DNA of 64,000 nt from Streptomyces bauhiniae (GCF_004784475.1 NZ_SRRT01000001.1:558001-622000); one strand, 5' to 3'. Counted from the first letter of the stretch, positions 26,959-35,623 are shown. The notes: generated by a model from the sequence alone, not told the origin. Translations and numbers: made by a program.

Positions 26959-27380
26959 ATCTCCTCCGATGCTGCCGCTATGAAGAGCGCCCAAGACGTG
27001 TGCCTGAGTGCGAGGCGGGGACCTGTGGTCTGTTTGGAGTCGCGGATGTGGATGGTGCGGGGTGCTCGCGCGACTTCGACGCAGGAGTTGCCGTCGGTGC
27101 CGCCGCTGTAGCTGCTCTTGAACCACTTCAGCGTGCTGAGGTTTTCGCTCATGGGGCAAAGGCTGCCCAACTGTGCGGCCCCGGCATGCATGTGCCGGGG
27201 CCGTTGCGTGTCAGTCGCGTACGCCGGTGACGAAGGCCGTCCAGGTGTCCTGGGTGAGGGCGAGCTGGGGGCCTGCGGTGTGCTTGGAGTCGCGGACGTG
27301 GATGGTGCTGGGGGTTACGGCGAGTTCGACGCAGGAGTTGCCGTTGTTACCGCTGCTGTAGCTGCTCTTGAACCACGCCA
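26690..27380. repeat. Imperfect tandem repeats made by four DUF397 units
   Basis: The DNA contains four diverged copies of a unit whose core on the + strand reads cgacgcaggagttgccgt or close variants (near 26796, 26886, 27078 and 27327). Three of them also share gctgctcttgaaccac or gctcttgaaccaggcc. They lie in three neighbouring genes on the minus strand. This arrangement promotes unequal crossing over and gene-copy change. Confidence 0.7.
26955..27152 (-). CDS. DUF397 protein
   Basis: 65-aa protein with one complete DUF397 unit: [20 protein letters not shown], then RTIHIRDSKQTTGPRLAL and SWALFIAA. ATG 27152 (MSENLSTLK) is the likely start. The frame is open 13 codons further upstream, but that extension does not look like the family. 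It is followed by the two-unit DUF397 gene with overlapping stop and start. Confidence 0.83.
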   Translation of the reverse strand: MSENLSTLKWFKSSYSGGTDGNSCVEVARAPRTIHIRDSKQTTGPRLALRHTSWALFIAAASEEM

Positions 27381-27468
27381 GCTCGGAGGTGCCCCCGGCA
27401 GTGGTCTTGTTGCTCGTGGCGGGCCTCGCCGACCGCTGGGGCGTGGCGGAGGACCGGTTTCCGCGCAA
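27211..27468 (-). CDS. DUF397 protein with doubtful, probably truncated 5' end
   Basis: Carries a complete DUF397 unit ([20 protein letters not shown] ... TIHVRDSKHTAGPQLAL ... TWTAFVTGV). The only start in frame upstream is a TTG at 27468 without a ribosome site. The first 28 residues are simply the antisense of an ATPase remnant on the other strand (27401-27544). The natural start has therefore probably been lost at a deletion junction near 27385-27400. It may be expressed poorly or not at all. Confidence 0.65.
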   Translation of the reverse strand: MRGNRSSATPQRSARPATSNKTTAGGTSELAWFKSSYSSGNNGNSCVELAVTPSTIHVRDSKHTAGPQLALTQDTWTAFVTGVRD

Positions 27469-27544
27469 GATCGTTTGGGCCGAACTGGACTTCGGCTCAC
27501 CGGAACCCGGTGCGCCGTGCTCCGGTCGGACGGGGAGTCATTAA
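27401..27544 (+). pseudogene. Remnant of an anti-sigma/HATPase-type ATP-binding protein (C-terminal 47 codons)
   Basis: The + strand encodes VVLLLVAGLADRWGVAEDRF and then PRKIVWAELDFGSP before a TAA. The pattern L(x)LVxxLADRWGV ... K-x-VW-AEL is the C-terminal signature of the small HATPase_c proteins that accompany WhiJ-like regulators and DUF397 proteins in Streptomyces. No start, N-box or G-boxes lie upstream; instead the frame runs into the DUF397 gene on the opposite strand. It is too short to work, so I call it a fragment left by a deletion. Confidence 0.65.
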
Positions 27545-27762
27545 GACCTGGAAGACCGGGGGAAAGCACCCCACCAAGCCCCACCCCTCCCGCCCACGGC
27601 GGCAGCGTCACTCGGGCGGGTGAACATCGTTGTTTCCGCTGGCAATTGACACCCTCGGCGGCTCTAGGCTCAGTGCAAGACAACAGCAGACATACGTCGG
27701 CCCCCGCCGGGAGTGGCATCCCAGTGCGAGGGCCTGACCATCAAGGAAGAAAGCCCTTCCCG
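27545..27762 (+). promoter_or_regulatory. Upstream region of the winged-helix gene
   Basis: No gene seen. TTGACA at 27646-27651 is a perfect -35 hexamer. The best -10-like box, TAGGCT at 27665-27670, is only 13 bases away, so a different -10 may be used. A purine-rich aaggaagaaag ribosome site precedes ATG 27763. Confidence 0.4.
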
Positions 27763-28587
27763 ATGGATACCCAGAACCCTAGCGCGCCCTCGCGCCTCCG
27801 GTCCCGTATTGCGGACCATGACCACCCGAACCGGGGTGGTCTCATCCACGACAACTCCCGTCACACCGCCCGCTTCACGGTGATCGGCAACCACCTAGCC
27901 CAGCACGCGGACCTCTCCCTGCTGGCGATCGGCCTCGGCACACACATCCAGTCGCTGCCACGAGGCGCCCATATCGACATCAAGTCGCTCGCGGCCCGCT
28001 TCCCTGAGGGCGTCACCCGTATCGCCGCCGCCTTGCGCGAGCTGGAGCACCACGGCTACCTGCGCCGCGAACGACTGCGCATCCCCGGCGGCCGCATCGT
28101 CACCCGCACGGTCTCCTGCAACCAGCCGGGCCGCGCCCGCGAGGCGAACGAACCCCGCCCGCGCCGAGCCCCCGCCCCGCGCCCCAAGGCCCTCCCCGCC
28201 GTACCCACACCGGTCACCTCCGCCCTCCTCCACCCCGCCACCGACCTCCTCGCGGACCTCCGCCGCCACGACACCCGCCTGCTGCTCTCCACCACCGACA
28301 CGGCCCACCTCGCCCCCGGCGTCGCCGCCTGGCTGGAGCGGGACGTCTCCCCGGCCGCCGTACGCCGCGCCCTGATCGACGGCCTGCCGACGGAGCGCAT
28401 GTACCGCCCCGCCGCCTTGCTCGCCCACCGGCTGACCAAGCACCTGCCACCCCCACCCCCGTTCAGGCCGCCCGCCCCGGAACCTCCGGTACGCCACCCC
28501 CTCCAGAACTGCGACGGCTGCAACCGGGCCTTCCGGGCCCCGGAGCCGGGCCGCTGCCGCGACTGTCGAGAGCACCCGCCCCGCTGA
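27763..28587 (+). CDS. Winged-helix DNA-binding protein with C-terminal zinc knuckle
   Basis: 274-aa protein. Residues about 35-110 look like a winged helix of the replication-initiator/DnaD-like type: FTVIGNHLAQHADLSLLAIG, SLAARFPEGVTRIAAALREL, then a wing RERLRIPGGRIVTRTV. A proline/arginine-rich linker follows. A C-terminal segment CDGCNRAFRAPEPGRCRDCR has two CxxC pairs suited to one zinc ion. No named function is known to me; a regulator is most likely. ATG 27763 is set by the ribosome site and by the conserved start of the fold; the frame is open further upstream but covers the repeats. Confidence 0.72.
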   Translation: MDTQNPSAPSRLRSRIADHDHPNRGGLIHDNSRHTARFTVIGNHLAQHADLSLLAIGLGTHIQSLPRGAHIDIKSLAARFPEGVTRIAAALRELEHHGYLRRERLRIPGGRIVTRTVSCNQPGRAREANEPRPRRAPAPRPKALPAVPTPVTSALLHPATDLLADLRRHDTRLLLSTTDTAHLAPGVAAWLERDVSPAAVRRALIDGLPTERMYRPAALLAHRLTKHLPPPPPFRPPAPEPPVRHPLQNCDGCNRAFRAPEPGRCRDCREHPPR

Positions 28588-28617
28588 GGCGAAGCCGGGT
28601 CACAGAAAGATGACCTC

Positions 28618-28926
28618 GTGGCACACCTTTCGACAGATGTACGGTCCGCTCTGCGGTTCTTCGCGTTCTACCTGGGCAACGGCACGCTGGACGTCGAGCT
28701 GCTGGACGGCATCGACTACCGCGCCCGCCTGCTCGAGTACGGCTCGGACCTGGAGATGATCTTCGCGATCTACGCCAACGTCCTCGAGGTCGACGAACAC
28801 GGGGAGACGCTCAACGACGGCGACGCCCAGTACCGCGTCGCCCAGTGGATTCGGCAGTGCTGTGATCCCGGCTACCAGGCGGAGCCTCCGTTCGAGGCGT
28901 GGGAGACCGAGCTGCACGGTCCCTGA
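28618..28926 (+). CDS. Conserved hypothetical protein (102 aa)
   Basis: Small acidic soluble protein starting at GTG 28618. It contains [40 protein letters not shown] and the C-terminal [16 protein letters not shown]. It resembles a widespread actinobacterial family of unknown role (possibly the one catalogued as DUF7677, named from memory). No catalytic motif or membrane segment is visible. It lies 50 bases before mshB and reads in the same direction. Confidence 0.7.
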   Translation: MAHLSTDVRSALRFFAFYLGNGTLDVELLDGIDYRARLLEYGSDLEMIFAIYANVLEVDEHGETLNDGDAQYRVAQWIRQCCDPGYQAEPPFEAWETELHGP

Positions 28927-28976
28927 CGGGACCGCCGGGAGTACCGCCGCCCGCCCCGCCTCGTACGCTGGACCCC

Positions 28977-29819
28977 ATGACCGAACTGCCCGCCCGGCGT
29001 CTGCTGCTCGTGCATGCGCATCCTGATGACGAGTCGATCAACAACGGCGCGACCATGGCCAAGTACGTGGCCGAGGGGGCGCAGGTGACCCTGGTGACCT
29101 GCACGCTGGGGGAGCGGGGGGAGGTGATCCCGCCGGAGCTGCGGCATCTGGAGGGGGCCGCGCTCGGGGCGTACCGGCGGGGCGAGCTGGACGCCGCCTT
29201 GCGCGAGCTGGGGGTCCAGGACGTGCGGGTGCTCGGGTATCAGGACTCCGGGATGATGGGGCTGCCCGACAACGACGACCCCGCCGCCTTCTGGCAGGCC
29301 GACCTCGACGAGGCCGCCGGGGCGCTCGCGGACGTGATGCTGGAGGTCCGGCCGCAGGTCGTCGTCGCGTACGACGACAACGGTGGGTACGGGCACCCCG
29401 ACCACATCCAGGCCCACCGCGTCACCATGCGCGCCGTCGAGCTGGCCGAAGGCCGGGGGCACCGGGTGGAGAAGGTCTACTGGAACCGCATGCCCCGCTC
29501 GGTCGTCGAGGACGCCTTCGCGCGGCTCGCCGAGGAGCTGCCCGGCCTGCCGTTCGGCAAGAGCGCCGACATCGCCGACCTGCCCGGCGTGGTCCCGGAC
29601 GAGCGGATCACCACCGCCGTCGACGGCACCGCGTACGCCGCCGCCAAGGCCGCCGCGATGCGCGCGCACGCCACTCAGATCACCGTCGCGGGCGCGTACT
29701 TCGCGCTCTCCAACGACCTTGCCCAGCCGCTGTTCAGCACCGAGTACTACGAGTTGGTGCGGGGCAGCGCCGAGCCCGGCGAGAGAGACCTCTTCGCCGG
29801 AGTGGAGGTGGCGTCATGA
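28977..29819 (+). CDS. mshB: N-acetyl-1-D-myo-inositol-2-amino-2-deoxyglucopyranoside deacetylase (mycothiol biosynthesis)
   Basis: 280-aa zinc deacetylase that removes the acetyl group from GlcNAc-Ins, the second step of mycothiol synthesis. Zinc-site motif HAHPDDES (residues 13-20, as in M. tuberculosis MshB) and GHPDH with the third ligand His about 143. YQDSGMMG is also typical. ATG 28977 is chosen because it begins [25 protein letters not shown] at 28964-28969 lies 7 bases upstream, suggesting a leaderless mRNA. It overlaps the next gene by ATGA. Confidence 0.94.
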   Translation: MTELPARRLLLVHAHPDDESINNGATMAKYVAEGAQVTLVTCTLGERGEVIPPELRHLEGAALGAYRRGELDAALRELGVQDVRVLGYQDSGMMGLPDNDDPAAFWQADLDEAAGALADVMLEVRPQVVVAYDDNGGYGHPDHIQAHRVTMRAVELAEGRGHRVEKVYWNRMPRSVVEDAFARLAEELPGLPFGKSADIADLPGVVPDERITTAVDGTAYAAAKAAAMRAHATQITVAGAYFALSNDLAQPLFSTEYYELVRGSAEPGERDLFAGVEVAS

Positions 29820-30220
29820 GCGGCTCGATGCTCGCCCAGCCCCTGCAACGCCCTTCGCTGGGCCGGATGGCCGCGCTGCTCGGGCTCGCCGTGCTCGGCG
29901 CGGTCGTCGGCGTCGCCGGTGCGCTGGTGCAGGCCGCCTGGTTCCCGCTCGGCCTGCTGCTCGCCCTCGCGGGCGCGGGCGGGCTGTTCCTCGGCGGGGG
30001 CTACGCGCTGCGCGGCCGCTCGGGCGCGGTCGCGCCGGTGCTCGGCTGGGTCGTCGCGGTCATCCTGCTCACCGCCAGCCGCCCGGAAGGCGACTTCCTG
30101 TTCGGTGCGGGCGGCGGCTCGTACATCTTCCTGCTCGGCGGTATGGGCCTCGCTGTGATCTGCGCCACCTTGGCCCCCGGACGGCAACCCGACGGCGACG
30201 CCGACCGACTTGGCAAGTGA
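29816..30220 (+). CDS. DUF6113-like integral membrane protein
   Basis: 134-aa membrane protein with about four hydrophobic helices ([75 protein letters not shown]). It overlaps mshB by 4 bases (ATGA), so it is translationally coupled, and such a protein is regularly found beside mshB in Streptomyces. Function unknown; no transport or catalytic motif seen. Confidence 0.75.
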   Translation: MSGSMLAQPLQRPSLGRMAALLGLAVLGAVVGVAGALVQAAWFPLGLLLALAGAGGLFLGGGYALRGRSGAVAPVLGWVVAVILLTASRPEGDFLFGAGGGSYIFLLGGMGLAVICATLAPGRQPDGDADRLGK

Positions 30221-30372
30221 CGTACCACTTCGCGTGCCCCTCGTGGGGGTCCGGTGTGTATTTCCACAGCGGTCGTGGGATTCGCGCCAGAGGTGGCCAG
30301 TATGGTGGTGCGCGCCGCCGAGATGCCCGCTGAGGTCGTGACGGGCGGCGGAGCCAACCGGGAGAACCTGCC

Positions 30373-32613
30373 TTGAGTCGTGAAACTGACACTCCGTCCT
30401 CCGGGCCCAACGGGCGCGGCGGAGCCGCATACCCCTCCGGCACCCCGCCGTACGGGACCCCCATGGCTTCCGGCGACGGGACCGGCGCGGGAAGTCCGGA
30501 CGCGCGTCCCGAGGAGCGCAAGACCGAGACCACGCTGACCACGCGCATCCGGATCAACATCCCCGGATCGCGGCCGATTCCGCCGGTCGTCGTGCGCAAG
30601 ACCGTCGACGGCGCCCCGGCCGGCGAGAGCGGCGGCGACGAGCCGGCCGCCGACGCGCGGCCCGAGCCCGCCGCGCCGCCCGCGCCCGAGCCGGCCGCCG
30701 AGGCCGCCCCGCAGGCGGAGGAGAAGACCAGCGACTGGTTCGCTCCCCGCAAGTCCGGCGCCCCCAAGGGCGGTTCGGGCGGCGGCGGCACCAACGGGTC
30801 TGGCATGCCGGGCGGTACGGGTGCTCCGCGCACCGGCGCGCCCGCGCTCGGCCCCGGACCGTCTGCGCAGCGGCCCACCACCCCCGCGCCCAACGCCCCC
30901 CGCCCCGGCGGCACCAACGGCTCCGGCATGTCCGGCGCCACCGGTGGCCCCGTCGCGCCGGGCCACGGCGGCGGCACCGGCTCCTTCGACGTGACCGAGG
31001 CGCTGGCCTCCGGTCCGCGCGGCGGCACCCGCCCCGGCGAGCCCGCCCGTGACGACCTGCCGTTCTTCTCCGACAACGGCGGTGCGCCCGCCGGTGGTCC
31101 GGGCGCCCCCGGTGCCAACGGCCGCGGCGGCCCCGGCGGTCCGAGCGGCTTCAACGGCCCCGGCGGCCAGGGCGCCCCCGGCCCGAACGGCCCCACGGGC
31201 CCGACCGGCGGCCCGGTCACCGGCGACGGCCCGCTGCCGACGCGTCCGGTACCGGGCAACGCGCCCGGCGCCCCCGGTGCGCCCGGCATGCGCGGCATGG
31301 AGCCCGGCGAGCCCTTCGACGGCCCGCCCGCCTTCCGCGCCCCCGGCGGCGGCCCGCCCAAGAACGCCCAGGGCCCCCAGAGCCCCCAGGGCGGCCAGGC
31401 TCCCCAGGCCCCGCAGGCGCCCCAGCCCGGCAACCCCCTCGGTGACGACACCGCGATCCTCACCCCGCAGCAGCTCGCCGCCGCCCCGAACGCCCCCGGC
31501 CGCGCCCCGCACGGCACCGTCTCCGGGCACACCGTCACCAGCGGCATCCCGGTCTTCCCCGGTGACGAGGCCGACCCCTTCGGCCCCACCCCGGCCGCCG
31601 ACCGCCCCGCGTACACGGCCCCCAAGCCGCCCGCGCCGCAGGCGAAGGCCGCGCCGCAGCCCAAGAAGAAGAAGGGCCGCAGCAAGCTGATGCTGCTGGT
31701 CGCCGGTGTGGTCGTCGTCGTGGGCGGTGCCTATGGCGCCGGGCTGCTGATGAACCGCACCGACGTGCCCAAGGGCACCACCGTGCTCGGCGTGGACATC
31801 GGCGGCGGCACCCGCGACGACGCGGTCAAGAAGCTCGACGACGCCTTCCGGGACCGGGTCAACAAGCCGCTCCAGCTCTCCGTGGGCGGCGGCAACGTGG
31901 CCCTCACCCCGGACAAGGCGGGCCTGCAGTTCGACTACCAGGCCACCGTCAGCAAGGCCGCCACCAGCGACTACAACCCCCTCTCCGTGATCGGCTCCCT
32001 CTTCGGGCAGAAGCGGGTCGTCCAGCCGGAAACCCCGGTGGACGAGGAGAAGCTCCAGGTCGCCCTCCAGCAGGCGGGCGGCGGTTCAGGCTCGGTCGTC
32101 GAGGGCGGCATCAAGTTCGAGTCCGGCAAGGCCGTCGCCGTCTACGGCAAGCCCGGCAAGGCCGTCGACGCGGCCGGCTCCACCAAGGCCGTCGAGCAGG
32201 CGTACCGCACGCTCATCGAGACCGGCACCGCGACGCCGGTCGGCGTGCCCACGACCACGAAGCAGCCGACGGTCCCGAACGCCGAGGTCGACCGCGAGAT
32301 GAAGGCGTTCGCGGAACCCGCGATGTCGAACCTCGTCACCGTCCAGGTCGACGCGGCGCACAGCATCAACTTCGGGCCCAAGTCGCTGCCGAAGATCCTC
32401 GGGTTCAAGGCGGTGGGCGGCAAGCTCACCGACACCTACGACCTCGAGGCGCTCAAGGCCGCGTACGGCACCACCTTCGACGGCGTGCAGGTGGAGAGCG
32501 CCACCGGCAAGCGGGACGTGCTCCCGCAGGACGTGGTGGCGGCCCTGCGCAAGGCCCTGGTCGGCAAGACCCCGGCGGAGCGCATCGGCACCATCGACAC
32601 CAAGCCGAACTAG
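30373..32613 (+). CDS. Membrane-anchored protein: collagen-like cytoplasmic region, one TM, YoaR/PG_binding_4-like exterior
   Basis: 746 aa from a TTG start preceded by ggagaacc. Residues 1 to about 435 are low-complexity, rich in Gly, Pro and Asn, with collagen-like Gly-X-Y runs (GPGGQGAPGPNGPTGPTGGP) and then Gln/Pro repeats (QAPQAPQAPQ). A basic stop (KKKKGRSK) precedes a single TM (LMLLVAGVVVVVGGAYGAGL). The exterior part has VPKGTTVLGVDIGGGTRDDA and two repeats of the fold found in YoaR/VanW-associated peptidoglycan-binding domains. It is probably anchored in the membrane with the folded domain outside, acting at the cell wall. I know no experimental role. Confidence 0.75.
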   Translation: MSRETDTPSSGPNGRGGAAYPSGTPPYGTPMASGDGTGAGSPDARPEERKTETTLTTRIRINIPGSRPIPPVVVRKTVDGAPAGESGGDEPAADARPEPAAPPAPEPAAEAAPQAEEKTSDWFAPRKSGAPKGGSGGGGTNGSGMPGGTGAPRTGAPALGPGPSAQRPTTPAPNAPRPGGTNGSGMSGATGGPVAPGHGGGTGSFDVTEALASGPRGGTRPGEPARDDLPFFSDNGGAPAGGPGAPGANGRGGPGGPSGFNGPGGQGAPGPNGPTGPTGGPVTGDGPLPTRPVPGNAPGAPGAPGMRGMEPGEPFDGPPAFRAPGGGPPKNAQGPQSPQGGQAPQAPQAPQPGNPLGDDTAILTPQQLAAAPNAPGRAPHGTVSGHTVTSGIPVFPGDEADPFGPTPAADRPAYTAPKPPAPQAKAAPQPKKKKGRSKLMLLVAGVVVVVGGAYGAGLLMNRTDVPKGTTVLGVDIGGGTRDDAVKKLDDAFRDRVNKPLQLSVGGGNVALTPDKAGLQFDYQATVSKAATSDYNPLSVIGSLFGQKRVVQPETPVDEEKLQVALQQAGGGSGSVVEGGIKFESGKAVAVYGKPGKAVDAAGSTKAVEQAYRTLIETGTATPVGVPTTTKQPTVPNAEVDREMKAFAEPAMSNLVTVQVDAAHSINFGPKSLPKILGFKAVGGKLTDTYDLEALKAAYGTTFDGVQVESATGKRDVLPQDVVAALRKALVGKTPAERIGTIDTKPN

Positions 32614-32628
32614 CCGCGTCCAGCACAG

Positions 32629-32661
32629 CGAGGGCATCCGGAGCCGCTCCGGGTGCCCTCG
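32629..32661 (+). terminator. Terminator hairpin after the wall-associated protein gene
   Basis: 14-base arms (cgagggcatccgga / tccgggtgccctcg, with one G-T pair) around a 5-base loop, 15 bases after the stop. No long T-run follows. Confidence 0.65.
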
Positions 32662-32742
32662 TCGTCGTATGACATCTGTCATCCGGCACTCAGGACCGAC
32701 GGCACTGCCGCCCCCACCCCCCTCCCGGCCAGAGTGGAGGGC

Positions 32743-33678
32743 ATGACGACGACAGTGGTGCCGACCGCGACCGGGGTGCCGGTGGTGGCCGGGTTCGAGC
32801 GGGTGAGCAAGGCGTACGGGGATGTGCGGGCCGTGGACGGGCTGTCGCTCGTGCTGCGGCCGGGGGAGACCGTCGCGCTGCTCGGACCCAACGGGGCGGG
32901 GAAGTCCACCACGCTCGATCTGCTGCTCGGGCTGAAGCAGCCGGACGAGGGGCGGGTGACCGTGTTCGGGACCGGCCCGCGTGAGGCGATCGTGGCCGGG
33001 CGGGTCGGCGCGATGCTGCAGAGCGGCGGGCTGATGGAGGACGTGACGGTCGCCGAACTGGTCGGCCTCGCCTGCTCGTTGCACCCCCGTCCGTACCCCG
33101 CCTCCGATGTGCTGGCCCGCGCCGGGATCACGCAGATCGCCGACCGCAAGGTCAACAAGCTCTCCGGCGGCCAGGCCCAGCGCGTCCGCTTCGCCCTGGC
33201 CACCGCCGGGGACAGCGACCTGATCGTGCTGGACGAACCCACCACCGGCATGGACGTCTCCGCCCGGCACGCGTTCTGGGCCACCATGCGCGAGCAGGCC
33301 GACCAGGGCCGTACGGTCCTCTTCGCCACGCACTACCTCGAAGAGGCCGACGCCATCGCGGACCGCGTGCTCGTGCTGCACCGGGGCCGCCTGCTGGCCG
33401 ACGGCACCGCCGCCGAGATCAAGGCCCGCGCGGGCGCCCGCCGGGTCTCCTTCGACCTGACCGGCGCCATCGACGAGACCGCGCTGGCCGGACTGCCCGC
33501 GCTGACCTCGCTGGACGTCTCCGGCCAGACCGTCCGCATCCAGTCCGCCGACGCCGACGCCACCGTGCACGCCGTGTACGGGCTCGGTCTCTACCCCCGC
33601 AACCTGGAAGTCGCCGGGCTCGGCCTGGAGCAGGCTTTCGTCGCCATTACCGAGGCCGAGGAGGCCAAGCGCGCATGA
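32743..33678 (+). CDS. ABC transporter ATP-binding protein (ABC-2 exporter type)
   Basis: 311-aa ATPase. Walker A GPNGAGKSTT, signature LSGGQAQRV, Walker B LIVLDEPTTGMD and H-loop FATHYLEEAD are intact; the C-terminal 80 residues are typical of drug/lipid exporters. ATG 32743 (MTTTVVPTATG) is preferred over an upstream in-frame start because of the ggaggg ribosome site. It overlaps the permease gene by 4 bases and starts a four-gene cassette with a sensor kinase and response regulator. The substrate is unknown. Confidence 0.9.
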   Translation: MTTTVVPTATGVPVVAGFERVSKAYGDVRAVDGLSLVLRPGETVALLGPNGAGKSTTLDLLLGLKQPDEGRVTVFGTGPREAIVAGRVGAMLQSGGLMEDVTVAELVGLACSLHPRPYPASDVLARAGITQIADRKVNKLSGGQAQRVRFALATAGDSDLIVLDEPTTGMDVSARHAFWATMREQADQGRTVLFATHYLEEADAIADRVLVLHRGRLLADGTAAEIKARAGARRVSFDLTGAIDETALAGLPALTSLDVSGQTVRIQSADADATVHAVYGLGLYPRNLEVAGLGLEQAFVAITEAEEAKRA

Positions 33679-34433
33679 CCGGCATCCTCGCCTCACGGGC
33701 CCTGATCAAGCTGGAGCTGGCCCGCGCCCTGCGCAACCGAAAGTTCCTGTTCTTCTCCGTGCTCTACCCCTCGATCATCTTCCTGATCTTCGCGGGCAGT
33801 TCGGGCACCGACGAGAAGGTCGACGGCACCGGCCTGACCGTCGCCACCTACCTGATGGTCTCCATGGCCTCCTTCGGCGCGCTGACCGCCGTCCTGATGG
33901 GCAACAGCGAGCGCATCGCCAAGGAGCGGGAGAGCGGCTGGGTGCGCCAGCTCCGGCTGACCCCGCTGCCCGGCCACGGCTACGTCCTCGCCAAGACCGC
34001 GAGCGCGGCCGTGGTGAGCCTGCCGTCCATCGTGATGGTGTTCCTCGTCGCCGCCGTCGTGAAGGACGTACGCCTCGACGCCTGGCAGTGGCTCGCCCTC
34101 ACCGGCGTCATCTGGGCCGGCAGCCTCGTCTTCGCCGCGCTCGGCGTCGCCATCGGCTACCTCGCCTCCGGGGACGCGGTACGGCCCATCACGATGATCG
34201 TCTACTTCGCGCTCTCCCTCCTCGGCGGCCTGTGGATGCCCTCGGCCGGGTTCCCGCGCTGGCTCCAGGACATCGCCGAGTGGCTGCCGACGTACGCGTA
34301 CGCTGCCCTGGGACGCGCGGTCGAGCAGAGCCAGGCCCCGCACGGGCGGGACGTCGCCGTCCTCGCCGTGTACTTCGTCCTCTTCGCGGGCGGCGCGGCC
34401 TGGCTGTACCGGAAGGACACGCTGAAGGCGTGA
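33675..34433 (+). CDS. ABC-2 type exporter permease
   Basis: 252-aa membrane protein with about six helices: FLFFSVLYPSIIFLIFAGSS, then TYLMVSMASFGALTAVLMG, the ABC2_membrane motif ERESGWVRQLRLTPLPGHGY, and MIVYFALSLLGGLWMPSAGF. It forms the export channel with the preceding ATPase. The stop overlaps a possible GTG start of the kinase gene (GTGA), showing tight coupling through the cassette. Confidence 0.9.
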   Translation: MTGILASRALIKLELARALRNRKFLFFSVLYPSIIFLIFAGSSGTDEKVDGTGLTVATYLMVSMASFGALTAVLMGNSERIAKERESGWVRQLRLTPLPGHGYVLAKTASAAVVSLPSIVMVFLVAAVVKDVRLDAWQWLALTGVIWAGSLVFAALGVAIGYLASGDAVRPITMIVYFALSLLGGLWMPSAGFPRWLQDIAEWLPTYAYAALGRAVEQSQAPHGRDVAVLAVYFVLFAGGAAWLYRKDTLKA

Positions 34434-34438
34434 ACGCG

Positions 34439-35623
34439 ATGACCGAGGACCGGTGCGCCGGCGGTGAGACGGGCACCCCCGTGGGGCGTCCGCCGGGGGG
34501 CCGGCGCGAGCTGTGGGTGAAGCTGCTGTGGATCGGCGTCTGGCTGGTCTTCCTCAGCTCACCCGTCCACGACCTGGTGAACGGCGACCATGGCACGGCG
34601 GCGACCTGGGCCGGTGCGGTCGGGCTCACCGCGTTCGTCGCGGTCTACCTGGGGCTGGTCTTCCGCAACATGGGCCGGACCTTCTCCGGGCCGGCCGTCG
34701 TCCTGCTCCTGGTGGTCCTCGGCATCCTCGCGCCGCTGCTGGCCTACACCCTCGGCAGCGCCTGGCTCGGCCTCTTCGTCTACCTCTCGGTGGCCTGCGG
34801 GGCGACCCTCCCGGCCAAGGCCACCTACTGGGCGATCCCGGCCTCGGCGGCCCTGATGTACCTGGTCGGGCTGCACACCGACGAGGAGGAGGCGCGCAAC
34901 CTCATCCTGCTGGTGGTGCTGATCGGCTTCGCCATGACGGGCGTACGGCAGCTCGTGCGCACCACGATCGAGCTGCGCAAGGCGCGGGCCACGGTGGCGC
35001 AGCTCGCCGCGAACGAGGAGCGGCTGCGGCTCGCCCGTGACCTGCACGACCTGCTGGGGCACTCGCTGTCCCTGATCACGCTCAAGAGCGAGCTGGCGGG
35101 GCGGATGCTGCCGGGGCAGCCGGAGAAGGCCGCCCAGCAGGTCGCCGACATCGAGCGGGTCAGCCGGCAGGCGCTGGTCGATGTACGGGAGGCCGTCACG
35201 GGGTACCGGCGGCCCCGGCTCGCCGCCGAACTGGCCGGTGCGCAGGTCGCGTTGACGGCCGCCGGGGTCGTCGCCGAGATCCCCGCCGAGCCCGACCTCG
35301 CCGGGCTGCCCGAGGAAGCCGAGGCCGCGCTCGCGTGGACGCTGCGGGAGGCCGTCACCAACGTGGTCCGGCACAGCGGGGCCGAGCGGTGCGCGGTCGA
35401 GCTGCTGCACCGGCACACCCTGGACGGGCCGGTGCTGGAGCTGTCCGTCGAGGACAACGGCTCCGGCGGCTCGGGGAAGGGGCCCGGCAACGGGCTCACC
35501 GGGCTCGCGGAACGGCTCCAGGGGGCCGGGGGCACGCTGGAGGCGGGCCGCTCCGCCAAGGGGTTCCGGGTGGTCGCCCGCGTCCCGTCGGCCGTCGTGG
35601 CGGACGTAGTATCCGGGTCATGA
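34439..35623 (+). CDS. Sensor histidine kinase, DesK/NarL-system type
   Basis: 394-aa membrane kinase. About five to six helices (WVKLLWIGVWLVFLSS; TAFVAVYLGLVF; VVLLLVVLGILAPLLAYTL; YWAIPASAALMYLVGL; LILLVVLIGFAMTGV) are followed by a HisKA_3 dimerisation domain with RLARDLHDLLGHSLSLITLK (phospho-acceptor His in DLHD). A HATPase domain follows with REAVTNVVRHSGA and NGLTGLAERL. The architecture resembles Bacillus DesK, which senses membrane state; the signal here is unknown. ATG 34439 is given; GTG 34430, overlapping the permease stop, is possible. Confidence 0.9.
   Translation: MTEDRCAGGETGTPVGRPPGGRRELWVKLLWIGVWLVFLSSPVHDLVNGDHGTAATWAGAVGLTAFVAVYLGLVFRNMGRTFSGPAVVLLLVVLGILAPLLAYTLGSAWLGLFVYLSVACGATLPAKATYWAIPASAALMYLVGLHTDEEEARNLILLVVLIGFAMTGVRQLVRTTIELRKARATVAQLAANEERLRLARDLHDLLGHSLSLITLKSELAGRMLPGQPEKAAQQVADIERVSRQALVDVREAVTGYRRPRLAAELAGAQVALTAAGVVAEIPAEPDLAGLPEEAEAALAWTLREAVTNVVRHSGAERCAVELLHRHTLDGPVLELSVEDNGSGGSGKGPGNGLTGLAERLQGAGGTLEAGRSAKGFRVVARVPSAVVADVVSGS

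Noticed and set aside
27118-27762. Long N-terminal extension of the winged-helix gene reaching back over the DUF397 genes
   Set aside because: The extra 215 codons are antisense to DUF397 repeats; the ribosome site and the fold both point to ATG 27763.
23909-28926. Integrative element or genomic island
   Set aside because: The zone is rich in small accessory genes, but I found no integrase, tRNA end, direct-repeat boundaries or change in base composition.
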